Assembly (NCBI GenBank): GCA_944387745.1
Contig: CALXGD010000120.1
Span: 1-14,570 of the forward strand
Source: an uncultured Oscillospiraceae bacterium
Lineage (GTDB): Bacteria > Bacillota_A > Clostridia > Oscillospirales > Oscillospiraceae
Direction of reading: 5' to 3'
DNA: 14,570 bases
Shown: piece by piece, positions 6,571 to 12,979 of the stretch
Position numbering within the stretch: the stretch's first letter is position 1
Layout: each line of letters opens with the position of its first letter
Position numbers and translations under genes: made by a program
Notes under the pieces: generated by a model
Databases searched by the model: none
Seen by the model: the letters and a program-made list of their open reading frames with translations, nothing else
Told to the model about the DNA's origin: nothing

Positions 6571-9417
6571 ATGAAGCGTTCCACCGTTTATTCCCTGTCC
6601 CGCCGCGCTCTGGCTCTCGTCCTGACCGCGGCTCTCCTGCTGCCCTCCGCCTTTGCCTCCGCCGGCTCCCCCCAGATCACCACAGTTCAGGAGCTGGCAG
6701 ATGGCCTTCTCTATCAAAATACCGTCTCAGAGCACCCCTCCACCGGGCGGGTAGAGAGCTTTTCCTTCCAACTGCAGCCGGACAGTCTCGTCTATCCCAT
6801 CATGGTCCAGGCCGCCGGCACCGTCTACGGCGAGGCCACCATCAATCGGGCTGTCCAAACAGCTGAGGCCATGGGCTTCCATGTGGTGGGAGGAATCAAC
6901 AGCGATTTCTTCACCCCGGGCAGCGGGGTCCCAAACGGCATCTCCATTGAGAACGGTGTCTACAAATCCAGCGCAGACGGCTACCACGCCATCGCCATGC
7001 TGGATGGCTCCCTCCAGCTTGTAGAATCCCCCCAGGTGGACATCACGGTCACCAACCAGCGCACCGAGGAATCCGTCACTCTCCAGCACTTCAATAAGTG
7101 GCGCAAGGCGGACGGGGGACTGTACCTCTTCAACGAGGATTTCTCCACCGTGTCCACCCGCAGTGGAAACAGCGGCGGCCGTATGCTCCGCATGGTGCTG
7201 AGCGAGGATGACCAGGGGACCGAGCTCACTGTCAACAGCACCCTCCATTTGGAGGTGACCGAGGTCTTTGAAACCCAGGACGCCGTCCCCATTGGAGAGG
7301 ATAATTACATACTCACTGCCGCCTATGAGTCCGGCTTCGCCGAGCTCTTCGCTAGTTTCCAGCCAGGGGATCTCGTGACTATTTCCACCTCCTGCAGCGA
7401 CCCGGTGCTGTCCGAAACCCTGTGGGCGGGAGGCTGCGGAGATATCCTGGTCTCCCAGGGGGAAATTGCCGACAGTACAAACTGGGTCTATCCCACAGGC
7501 CGAGCCCCCCGCACCGCCGCCGGAGTCAAGGCGGACGGCACCATGATTTTTTACGCCGTAGACGGCCGGCAAACGGGCTACTCTGGCGGGCTGACCGAGA
7601 AGGATCTGGCGGATGAGCTGCTACAGCAGGGCTGCGAGTGGGCTGTCAACCTAGACGGAGGCGGTTCCACCACCTTCGCCCTCCGCCTCCCGGGAACCGA
7701 TGGAATTACAGTGGCCAATTCCCCCTCCGCCGGCTCCCTCCGCTCCTGCGCCGCCTTCCTGCTCCTGGTCACCGACTCAGACGCCTCTGACGGGGTTCCA
7801 GAGCGGCTAGCTCTGGCAGAGGACGGCCTGACGGTCCTCACCGGCTCCTCTGTCACCCTGGGCAACACGGCCGCCCTGGACCAGGCGATGAACACCGTCT
7901 CCGCCCGGGTGTCTGACGCCATCTTTACTTCAGAGTCCGGACTTGGAACCTTCAACGGCGGCGTCTACTCCGCCGGGACCACCCCCGGAACCGATACAAT
8001 CCTGATAGAGTCTCCCTCTCTTGACATCGAAGGCACCGCACAAATCCATGTAGTGGACCGCCTCACACAGCTGACCGTTACCCGTCAGGGTAGCAATTCT
8101 CCGCTGACCTCTCTGTCTGTCTCTCCGGGGGAGAGCGTCTCTCTCTCCGCCTCCGGCACCTTCTGGTCCCGCACCGCCCTGCGTCCAGGGGCCCCCGGCG
8201 TAACCTGGACTGTCATAGGCGACATAGGCACTATTACAGAGGACGGTGTCTTTACCGCCTCTGAGTCCGGCGGAGAGGGCGTCATCACTGCCACTGCCGG
8301 AGGTCTCACCCAAACCATCTCTGTGGGCATGGAGCATGTCCACACCGATGTCACCGCCGACCACTGGGCCTATCAAGCTGTGGAGTACTGCTATGCACAC
8401 AACATTGTCAGCGGGATCTCCGCCACCGAATTTGGACGGGACTATCCCATCTGCCGCCGGGATTTTGTGCTGATGCTGTATAACGCCTTCGGCAGACCGG
8501 AGGTCTCCGCCGATTCCCCTTTCACTGACATAGAGGACACCGCCTACTACGCCTTCGCTGTCGCCTGGGCCAGCGGATACGGCCTCGTCTCCGGCGTGGC
8601 CCCGGGGATCTTTGCTCCGGATGAATTGGTTACCCGGGAGCAGGCCGCCACAATCCTGCATCAGGCCATGTCTCTGCTGGGATTCCAGGATCAGGAGACG
8701 GACCTGTCAGTCCTGGCCCAATTTTCAGACCAGGACCAGATCTCTGACTTCGCCCGCCCCCACATGGCAGCTCTGGTCTCACAGGGCTTCTTCAGCGGGA
8801 CAGGGACTGGACTGAATCCCAAGGGTAGCCTGACCCGTGCGGAAATGGCTGTTCTGCTCTATCGACTGCTCACTGCAGAGCAGCCGGAGTCCCCTAACGG
8901 TTCTCAGGAGGAACCAGAGCCTGAGCCTGAGCCTGAGCCCGAACCAGAACCTGAACTTGGTCCGGACGCCTTTCTCACCCTGTACCCCCATCAGGAGGTA
9001 TTGAATTCCGCCCAGTCCCTCTCTCTCACTGTCACCCTCTCCGGCGGCTCCGGGGACATCACTTGGCACTCCAGCGACCCCACAGTCGCGGTGGTAACCT
9101 CCGATGGAACCGTCACAAATGTATATGCCGGTTCGGGCACACCAACCGTGACCATCACCGCCTCCTGCGGCCGTCTTTCTGTTCACACCACGCTGCAGTG
9201 TTCTCCTGCCGATCAGGTTGGGCTGGTCACTGCGGAGCCGAGTCTAAATGTGCGCTCTGGGCCGGGGCTGGACTGCGATGTTATTGCCAGTCTGAAATAC
9301 CACGCTCAGGTCATCGTGCTGGACCTTGACACCCCAGGCTGGTATCAAATTTTGACGGTAAGTAGCGGTTCCCCCGTTCTAGGCTGGGTGTCGGCCGACT
9401 ATCTCACTTTGATGTGA
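6571..9417 (+). CDS. Secreted phosphodiester glycosidase (NAGPA domain) with three SLH repeats and an SH3b domain
   Basis: The start at 6571 is fixed by AAAGGAG six bases upstream and a signal peptide (residues 1 to ~31, ending AFASA). The longer open frame upstream lies over the promoter and is not coding. The order in 948 residues is as follows. A NAGPA/phosphodiester glycosidase domain spans about 80-400, with GGINSDFF (108-114), RTAAG (314-318), VDGRQ (330-334) and LDGGGST (361-367). Two Ig-like segments lie at about 415-585. Three SLH repeats lie at about 591-768. A Glu-Pro linker is at 781-794, a Big_2-like domain at about 800-870 and an SH3b domain (LNVRSGPG) at about 884-948. The family hydrolyses sugar phosphodiesters. 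SLH repeats bind pyruvylated SCWP, so the protein should sit on the cell wall. The ITRAE motif is intact only in SLH3 (TRAE, 755-758); SLH1 has CRRD (628-631) and SLH2 has TREQ (688-691). Confidence 0.92.
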   Translation: MKRSTVYSLSRRALALVLTAALLLPSAFASAGSPQITTVQELADGLLYQNTVSEHPSTGRVESFSFQLQPDSLVYPIMVQAAGTVYGEATINRAVQTAEAMGFHVVGGINSDFFTPGSGVPNGISIENGVYKSSADGYHAIAMLDGSLQLVESPQVDITVTNQRTEESVTLQHFNKWRKADGGLYLFNEDFSTVSTRSGNSGGRMLRMVLSEDDQGTELTVNSTLHLEVTEVFETQDAVPIGEDNYILTAAYESGFAELFASFQPGDLVTISTSCSDPVLSETLWAGGCGDILVSQGEIADSTNWVYPTGRAPRTAAGVKADGTMIFYAVDGRQTGYSGGLTEKDLADELLQQGCEWAVNLDGGGSTTFALRLPGTDGITVANSPSAGSLRSCAAFLLLVTDSDASDGVPERLALAEDGLTVLTGSSVTLGNTAALDQAMNTVSARVSDAIFTSESGLGTFNGGVYSAGTTPGTDTILIESPSLDIEGTAQIHVVDRLTQLTVTRQGSNSPLTSLSVSPGESVSLSASGTFWSRTALRPGAPGVTWTVIGDIGTITEDGVFTASESGGEGVITATAGGLTQTISVGMEHVHTDVTADHWAYQAVEYCYAHNIVSGISATEFGRDYPICRRDFVLMLYNAFGRPEVSADSPFTDIEDTAYYAFAVAWASGYGLVSGVAPGIFAPDELVTREQAATILHQAMSLLGFQDQETDLSVLAQFSDQDQISDFARPHMAALVSQGFFSGTGTGLNPKGSLTRAEMAVLLYRLLTAEQPESPNGSQEEPEPEPEPEPEPEPELGPDAFLTLYPHQEVLNSAQSLSLTVTLSGGSGDITWHSSDPTVAVVTSDGTVTNVYAGSGTPTVTITASCGRLSVHTTLQCSPADQVGLVTAEPSLNVRSGPGLDCDVIASLKYHAQVIVLDLDTPGWYQILTVSSGSPVLGWVSADYLTLM
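8911..8952 (+). repeat. Hexanucleotide repeat encoding a (Glu-Pro)7 linker
   Basis: Seven in-frame hexamers of the type GAGCCT/GAACCA encode alternating Glu-Pro. Three consecutive GAGCCT units are identical and the outer ones differ by single bases. The tract separates the SLH repeats from the C-terminal Big_2/SH3b part and probably forms a stiff extended spacer. Identical units could slip during replication and change linker length in steps of two residues without breaking the frame. Confidence 0.9.
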
Positions 9418-9453
9418 TCTGTCCCCTTTTTTGACCAATTTATGAAAAGTTTT

Positions 9454-9493
9454 GGCCTCCCCTCCGCATAGTAAGTGGTGCGGAGGGGAGGCC
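9454..9493. terminator. Strong hairpin after the SLH gene, terminator-like but without a clear T-run
   Basis: A perfect 15-bp stem (9454-9468 with 9479-9493) has a 10-base loop and lies 37 bases after the SLH-gene stop. It is very GC-rich. On the plus strand the following bases (GTATCTGG) are not T-rich, so intrinsic termination is uncertain. It may instead protect the mRNA 3' end. The rest of 9418-9643 shows no gene. Confidence 0.55.
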
Positions 9494-9643
9494 GTATCTG
9501 GAATATGCCCTCTCCGCTCCCCTTCGAAATTCCTTTTTATCGCCCCAGGCAGCTCCTGTCTGCCGGCTTTATCTCGCTGTATGCCGCGGAATTTGGGGCT
9601 GCAAAGTGGAATAAAAAAATCAGACTGGATTTTCACAAAATAG

Positions 9644-9672
9644 TTGACAGCGCTCTTTTTCCATGCTACAAT
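9644..9672 (+). promoter_or_regulatory. Consensus promoter of the tRNA-Leu gene
   Basis: A perfect TTGACA (9644-9649) and TACAAT (9667-9672) are separated by 17 bases. The expected start is near 9679, giving a 5' extension of about 28 bases before the mature tRNA end at 9707. Confidence 0.9.
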
Positions 9673-9706
9673 ATCACTTGTTCTGATTGATACATAGTCT
9701 ATCTAT

Positions 9707-9793
9707 GCGCGAGTGGTGGAATTGGTAGACTCGCTGGCTTCAGGTGCCAGTGCTCGCAAGGGCGTGCGGGTTCGACTCCCGCCTCGCGCACCA
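9707..9793 (+). tRNA. tRNA-Leu, anticodon CAG
   Basis: The 87-base cloverleaf has a 7-bp acceptor stem (GCGCGAG with CTCGCGC), discriminator A and an encoded CCA (9791-9793). The anticodon stem CTGGC/GCCAG encloses the loop TTCAGGT, giving anticodon CAG, which reads CUG leucine codons. A long variable arm (type II tRNA) and a GGTTCGACTCC T-arm confirm leucine. It stands alone, with its own promoter and terminator. Confidence 0.96.
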
Positions 9794-9832
9794 GCTCGTC
9801 GCAAGCGACATATCGCTTGCGACGAGCTTTTT
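9794..9832 (+). terminator. Intrinsic terminator of tRNA-Leu
   Basis: A perfect 15-bp stem (9794-9808 with 9813-9827) with the 4-base loop CATA starts directly after the CCA and is followed by TTTTT. Each arm also contains a smaller palindrome (TCGCAAGCGA and TCGCTTGCGA), so two small hairpins are an alternative fold. Confidence 0.92.
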
Positions 9833-9864
9833 CATTTCATTGCAAAGCTTATCGCGCGCTCATT

Positions 9865-9939
9865 CTGCCGCTCCTCGCTTCCAAACCGCAACCGCTTTGC
9901 TTGGTTGCGGTTTGGGAGCCGCCGCTGCGCGGCAGTTTT
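9865..9939 (+). repeat. Nested inverted repeats with a terminator-like 3' end
   Basis: A perfect 13-bp inverted repeat (9881-9893 with 9903-9915, 9-base loop) is enclosed by a 7-bp repeat CTGCCGC/GCGGCAG (9865-9871 with 9929-9935). The last arm can instead pair locally as GCCGC-TGC-GCGGC (9921-9933), just before TTTT (9936-9939). No gene depends on it in this window. It may be a second terminator or a dispersed structured element. Confidence 0.6.
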
Positions 9940-9986
9940 GTCTGTCATTGTAAAGAATATTGATTTTAACCACCCCTCTCAAATGG

Positions 9987-10045
9987 ACAAGGGTAGGGGT
10001 ATTGAACAGTTCTCTTAGACTGTCCAATACCCCTATCCTTGTTTT
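9987..10045. repeat. Long near-perfect inverted repeat (24-bp stem), terminator- or MITE-like
   Basis: The arms 9987-10010 and 10019-10042 pair over 24 positions with one G-T wobble and one A-C mismatch around the 8-base loop TCTCTTAG. The 3' arm runs into TTT, so it could end plus-strand transcription. No live gene precedes it, so it may equally be the remains of a miniature inverted-repeat element. Confidence 0.7.
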
Positions 10046-10321
10046 ATGGGGAAAGCCTTGATGCCACTCCCTCCACGTTTAATTCTTCTTGCGCAGGTAC
10101 AATCAAACGGACTCTATCTTGATTTAGACTTTTCAACACAATACGGCCAATTATTTAGGCATATCATTATTCAGCATGTGAACAGGTATGTATATTCTGA
10201 TCGACCACAAAAAGGAAAGCTTGAATAAAATGCTCGTTTAGTAAACAGAGATTTATCTGATAGGGAAAAACAAAGAATAACACAGCACATTAAGCAAATA
10301 CATGCAGAGCAAAGGTTATAA
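10046..10321 (+). pseudogene. Interrupted small ORF of unknown origin in AT-rich DNA
   Basis: An open frame of 60 codons from the ATG at 10046 ends at TAA (10226-10228). The same frame then continues for 30 sense codons to a second TAA at 10319-10321. The second part (NRDLSDREKQRITQHIKQIH) is charged and helix-like, with amino-acid use typical of a real protein end. The first part contains GLYLDLDFSTQYGQ. I do not recognise the family. One nonsense change would explain both pieces. No ribosome binding site precedes the ATG and a long hairpin abuts it, so I take this as a decayed gene end, probably brought in with the AT-rich insert. It could also be non-coding. Confidence 0.35.
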
Positions 10322-10362
10322 AAATTCCACTAAATTAAGGATATGAAATATCGATTTTAATC

Positions 10363-10395
10363 ATCAGAGACAGCGCTGTTCTGATTCCATTTTTA
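10363..10395 (+). terminator. Weak palindromic hairpin followed by a T-run
   Basis: ATCAGA-G-ACAGC pairs with GCTGT-TCTGAT (10363-10385) with one bulged G around the palindrome ACAGCGCTGT. A T-run follows at 10391-10394. It lies between the decayed ORF and the convergent aldo/keto reductase gene and could stop plus-strand transcription. On the minus strand no T-run follows. Confidence 0.35.
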
Positions 10396-10409
10396 GGCCA
10401 GCGGTTTCC

Positions 10410-11543
10410 TTAACCATCTAGTTTCGAGGCAAAATCGGCCATAGCCTCCGAGATTTTCAGCTGCTGCGGGCAGACCTTCTCACAACTGCGGCAGCCGATG
10501 CAGGCGCCGGGCCATTTGTCCTCCGACACGGCCGCAAGGGCCATAGGGGCAATAAAGCCTCCGCCGGTGAACACGTGCTCATTGTACAGGGCCAGCAGAC
10601 CGGGGATATCCAGTCCCTTGGGACAGTGGCTGACGCAGTAGTGACAGGCAGTACAGGGCAGAGCGGTTTTGTTCACCATCCCCTGAGCCAGTGTTGTCAG
10701 AGCCGCCAACTCCTGGTCGCTGAGAGGCTTCTCTGTCTGGAAGGTGACCAGATTGTCCCGCAGCTGTTCCAGACTGGACATGCCTGAGAGCACCATGGTC
10801 ACGCTGGGAATGGACTGGAGAAAGCGGAAAGCCCAGGCCGGAACCGTCTCGTCAGGGCGCAGAGCTTTCAACGGAGCGGCCTCCTCCTCGCTGAGGCGGG
10901 CCAGTCGGCCGCCCCGCAGGGGCTCCATCACCCAAACCGGGATGTGGTATTGCTCCAGCAGCTCCACCTTTTCCTTGTCATTCTGGAAGGTCCAGTCCAC
11001 ATAGTTCAGCTGCAGCTGGCAAAACTCCATATGCTCTCCATATGCCTCCAGGAAGCGCTTGAGCACTGGCAGATTTCCATGGCAGGAGAAGCCCAGATGC
11101 CGGATACGGCCGTTCTGCTTCTGCTTCATGAGATAGTCAAAGATGCCGTATTTAGGGTCCAGGTAGGCGTCGATGTTCATCTCGCATACGTTATGGAACA
11201 GATAGAAGTCAAAATATTCCACCTGACATTTCCTCAGCTGCTCCGCAAAGATCTCCTGTACCTTGGGCATGTTGGCCAGGTCATAGCCGGGGAACTTATC
11301 AGCCAGGTAAAACTTCTCCCTAGGATACCTGGCCAGAGCCCTGCCCAGCACCAGCTCGGAATTTCCTTTGTGATAGCCCCAGGCTGTGTCAAAGTAGTTC
11401 ACCCCATTGGCTATGGCTTCGTCCACCATGGCGACGGCAGCCGCCTCATCAATGCGGGCGTCATCCCCCTCCAGAACGGGCAACCGCATACAGCCCAGGC
11501 CCAGGGCTGACAGCTTTAGATCTTGAAAACTCTTATAAATCAT
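10410..11543 (-). CDS. Aldo/keto reductase with C-terminal double 4Fe-4S ferredoxin domain
   Basis: This 377-residue protein has an N-terminal AKR TIM barrel with all four catalytic residues visible: D52 (YFDTAWGY), Y57, K83 (LADKFPG) and H117 (YLFHN). The C-terminal ~85 residues carry two 4Fe-4S motifs, C297-x2-C300-x2-C303-x3-C307 and C348-x2-C351-x2-C354-x3-C358. This fused form is common in anaerobic Firmicutes. It is a soluble oxidoreductase whose clusters could pass electrons between ferredoxin and NAD(P)H or a carbonyl substrate; the substrate is unknown. The ATG at 11543 has AAGGAG and AGAGG upstream. It lies 206 bases downstream of the Crp/Fnr gene on the same strand and has its own promoter, so co-regulation is plausible. 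Confidence 0.92.
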   Translation of the reverse strand: MIYKSFQDLKLSALGLGCMRLPVLEGDDARIDEAAAVAMVDEAIANGVNYFDTAWGYHKGNSELVLGRALARYPREKFYLADKFPGYDLANMPKVQEIFAEQLRKCQVEYFDFYLFHNVCEMNIDAYLDPKYGIFDYLMKQKQNGRIRHLGFSCHGNLPVLKRFLEAYGEHMEFCQLQLNYVDWTFQNDKEKVELLEQYHIPVWVMEPLRGGRLARLSEEEAAPLKALRPDETVPAWAFRFLQSIPSVTMVLSGMSSLEQLRDNLVTFQTEKPLSDQELAALTTLAQGMVNKTALPCTACHYCVSHCPKGLDIPGLLALYNEHVFTGGGFIAPMALAAVSEDKWPGACIGCRSCEKVCPQQLKISEAMADFASKLDG

Positions 11544-11672
11544 ACCTCTTCTCCTTTTCTGAGCTTGTTATGCACCTGCCACCCGTCCCAAATTCCCGCG
11601 ATTCAAACACATATCCCAGAAATTTGCGTCACAGAGGCGCTGCACTTTTTTACACCTCACTGTACCATTATC

Positions 11673-11701
11673 AGAATATGGGAGATTCCCTTTTATGTCA
11701 A
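11673..11701 (-). promoter_or_regulatory. Promoter of the aldo/keto reductase gene
   Basis: On the minus strand TTGACA (11696-11701) and TATTCT (11673-11678) are 17 bases apart. The -35 is perfect and the -10 matches 4 of 6. A small palindrome, GGGA-GAT-TCCC (11680-11690), lies inside the spacer where a regulator could act. The transcript would have a leader of about 120 bases. Confidence 0.6.
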
Positions 11702-11749
11702 ATACCTTCTGTGTATATGGTCCCATGCCTGAAAAGTATGAAGCTCTCT

Positions 11750-12412
11750 TCATGGCACCAGCCCGTGGAGCCGCTTCCGGTCCACCACCCTCACGCCGCC
11801 ACGAAACAGCTCCACAAGTCCCATGCCGGACAGCTTTTTCAGTGTGCGGGTCACCGCTTCCCGGGCACTGCCAATGGCCTGAGCCAACTGCTCCTGGGTG
11901 ACCTGAAGAGTATCTGTGTCCAGCCGGGCGGATTCCTCCACCAGGTAGGCGGCCACCCGCTGTTCCAGTGTGAAAAACAGCATTTGCTCCACTCCCCGGA
12001 TCACATCGGAGAACCGCTGAGCTGCCGCCTTATAGACATAGTTTTCCACATACAGACTCTCTTTCATCAAGGCGGACACTACCTGCACGGGGATCACCAG
12101 GGCCTTTGTCTCCTGCTCTGCCTGGATCTGGACCTCAAAGGTGATGGCAGACATGGAGCAGGCTGCCGACAGAACGCACACCTCCCCTGCTGGAATTCGG
12201 GCAATGGTGGCCTCTCTCCCCGCCTCTGACAGTAGGGAAATCCGCAGCATCCCCTCCTGAATCAGCAAAATCCCAAGGCAGTCTCGGTCCACACCTCGTA
12301 TAACCGCTCCCGCCGGATATTGAATCAGCCGGGACGCCCCGGCAAGCGTCTCCCGCTGCCTCTGAGTCAGGTGAGACCAAAAGGATAAGTTTTCCAGCGC
12401 AATTCTGTCCAT
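11750..12412 (-). CDS. Crp/Fnr-family transcriptional regulator
   Basis: The protein is 220 residues from the chosen start. A cyclic-nucleotide-binding-like beta-barrel covers about 10-115, with GILLIQEGMLRISLLSEAGREATI and the PAGEVCVLSAAC stretch. A dimerisation helix lies at about 115-145 and a C-terminal winged helix at about 150-215, with recognition helix SAREAVTRTLKKL (182-194). It has C45, C79 and C85 but lacks the N-terminal Cys cluster of FNR, so an Fnr-type 4Fe-4S sensor is unlikely. An ATG 12 codons upstream (12448) is in frame, but it sits inside the TATGAT -10 box. The ATG at 12412 has AAGGAG at 7 bases and is the better start. Its neighbours are redox genes on both sides, so it probably controls them in response to redox or oxygen. 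That role is inferred. Confidence 0.9.
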   Translation of the reverse strand: MDRIALENLSFWSHLTQRQRETLAGASRLIQYPAGAVIRGVDRDCLGILLIQEGMLRISLLSEAGREATIARIPAGEVCVLSAACSMSAITFEVQIQAEQETKALVIPVQVVSALMKESLYVENYVYKAAAQRFSDVIRGVEQMLFFTLEQRVAAYLVEESARLDTDTLQVTQEQLAQAIGSAREAVTRTLKKLSGMGLVELFRGGVRVVDRKRLHGLVP

Positions 12413-12443
12413 CTGTCCGCTCCTTATCTTCTGTCTTGTCTCT

Positions 12444-12472
12444 ATCATACGCTCTTTTCCTCATCTCTTCAA
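12444..12472 (-). promoter_or_regulatory. Promoter of the Crp/Fnr regulator gene
   Basis: On the minus strand TTGAAG (12467-12472) and TATGAT (12444-12449) are 17 bases apart. The start would be near 12437, downstream of the first in-frame ATG, which supports the later start codon at 12412. A near-palindrome ACAA-GT-TTGT (12481-12490) lies just upstream of the -35 box. Confidence 0.7.
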
Positions 12473-12511
12473 GGGGATGCACAAGTTTGTCCCTTTTTAA
12501 AAGGTGGGTAG

Positions 12512-12531
12512 TGATGGAGAAAACTCCGTCA
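12512..12531. promoter_or_regulatory. Inverted repeat in the divergent regulatory region
   Basis: TGATGGAG (12512-12519) and CTCCGTCA (12524-12531) form an inverted repeat with one mismatch around AAAA. GGTG and CACC lie further out on either side. It sits about 40 bases upstream of the regulator's -35 box and may be an operator or a small hairpin. The rest of the 12413-12754 interval has no gene that I can support. Confidence 0.4.
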
Positions 12532-12671
12532 GTTTCACCAAACAGCAGTCCATAATGTGAGAACAGCCAGATAAGACAGTTTGCCATGCTTCGCAGAAGG
12601 CATATAGATATTTTGCAACAACCTTAGGAGGCAGGAACACACAACAGAATTGGGACTATCATAAAAGGGTA

Positions 12672-12686
12672 TGTGATTTCGTCACA
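12672..12686. promoter_or_regulatory. CRP-like palindrome TGTGA-N5-TCACA
   Basis: TGTGA (12672-12676) and TCACA (12682-12686) are perfect inverted half-sites with a 5-base spacer. Classical CRP sites have 6, so this is one base short. It lies between the Crp/Fnr gene and the divergent ccdA operon, about 40 bases upstream of a TATACT -10 candidate, and is the best operator candidate for that regulator. Confidence 0.5.
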
Positions 12687-12714
12687 GAATTCTTCCCCCA
12701 TCTCCGGTATGGTA

Positions 12715-12756
12715 TTGACATCTATACTTGACACTTCGAACAGGAGGCTTTATGAT
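12715..12756 (+). promoter_or_regulatory. Overlapping promoter candidates and Shine-Dalgarno of the ccdA operon
   Basis: Two TTGACA boxes (12715-12720 and 12728-12733) flank a TATACT (12723-12728). TATACT as a -10 has no good -35, which would suit an activated promoter, would start near 12735 and leaves the AGGAGG (12742-12747) in the transcript. The second TTGACA pairs at 17 bases with TATGAT (12751-12756), but that would start inside the first gene. I favour TATACT because it keeps the strong ribosome site useful. Confidence 0.45.
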
Positions 12757-12976
12757 GAAACGGTCTATTCACACACGGCTTCCAGGCCTGATCTCTATTC
12801 TTCTGGGCCTGGGGACTGGCTATCTCTACTACCGGACTCAGCTGTGCAGCGGCTTTTGCCCCCTCGCCTCCACCCCCTTCTGGTCCATGGCCATCGGCGG
12901 CTTCTGGGGAGCGCTGACCTACGACCTCTGGAAAGCTCTGCGCGCTTGGCTGTTCCGAAACTCACAGGGGGATTGA
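12755..12976 (+). CDS. Small membrane protein with a CSGFC thiol motif (DUF6132-like)
   Basis: This 73-residue protein has two hydrophobic segments, roughly 11-27 and 40-58, joined by LCSGFCPLASTPF. The cysteines (C31 and C35) lie in a C-x3-C-P motif between the helices, probably at the membrane surface. The pattern resembles the small DUF6132 membrane proteins, but I am not certain. AGGAGG lies 7 bases from this ATG and only 4 from another ATG just before it (12752), so I chose 12755. The gene is three bases upstream of ccdA and surely co-transcribed. That context and the paired cysteines suggest a part in thiol or electron transfer with CcdA; this is inference. Confidence 0.8.
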   Translation: MKRSIHTRLPGLISILLGLGTGYLYYRTQLCSGFCPLASTPFWSMAIGGFWGALTYDLWKALRAWLFRNSQGD

Positions 12977-12979
12977 TCT

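Larger units (their letters stand above)
9956..10363. repeat. AT-richer segment bounded by an imperfect 17-base direct repeat
   Basis: The sequence AATATTGATTTTAACCA at 9956-9972 recurs as AATATCGATTTTAATCA at 10347-10363, matching at 15 of 17 bases. The ~390 bases between them are visibly AT-richer than the flanking genes and hold one long hairpin and one interrupted ORF. The copies may be decayed target duplications or attachment-like sites, but chance similarity in AT-rich DNA is not excluded. Confidence 0.4.

Noticed and set aside
6727..7572. 281-codon open frame on the minus strand inside the SLH gene
   Set aside because: It is antisense to the conserved NAGPA domain, has Gly/Val-rich composition typical of a GC-rich shadow and no recognisable family.
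9713..10018. Open frames starting inside tRNA-Leu
   Set aside because: They run through the tRNA and its terminator and are not plausible proteins.
9707..10409. Duplicate of the tRNA 3' end as an attachment site
   Set aside because: I looked for a second copy of the T-arm/acceptor sequence downstream and found none, so a classic att pair is not supported.
11732..11752. Terminator of the Crp/Fnr gene (ATGAAG-AGAG-CTTCAT then ACTTTT)
   Set aside because: The stem is only six mostly A-T pairs and overlaps the stop codon, too weak to call.
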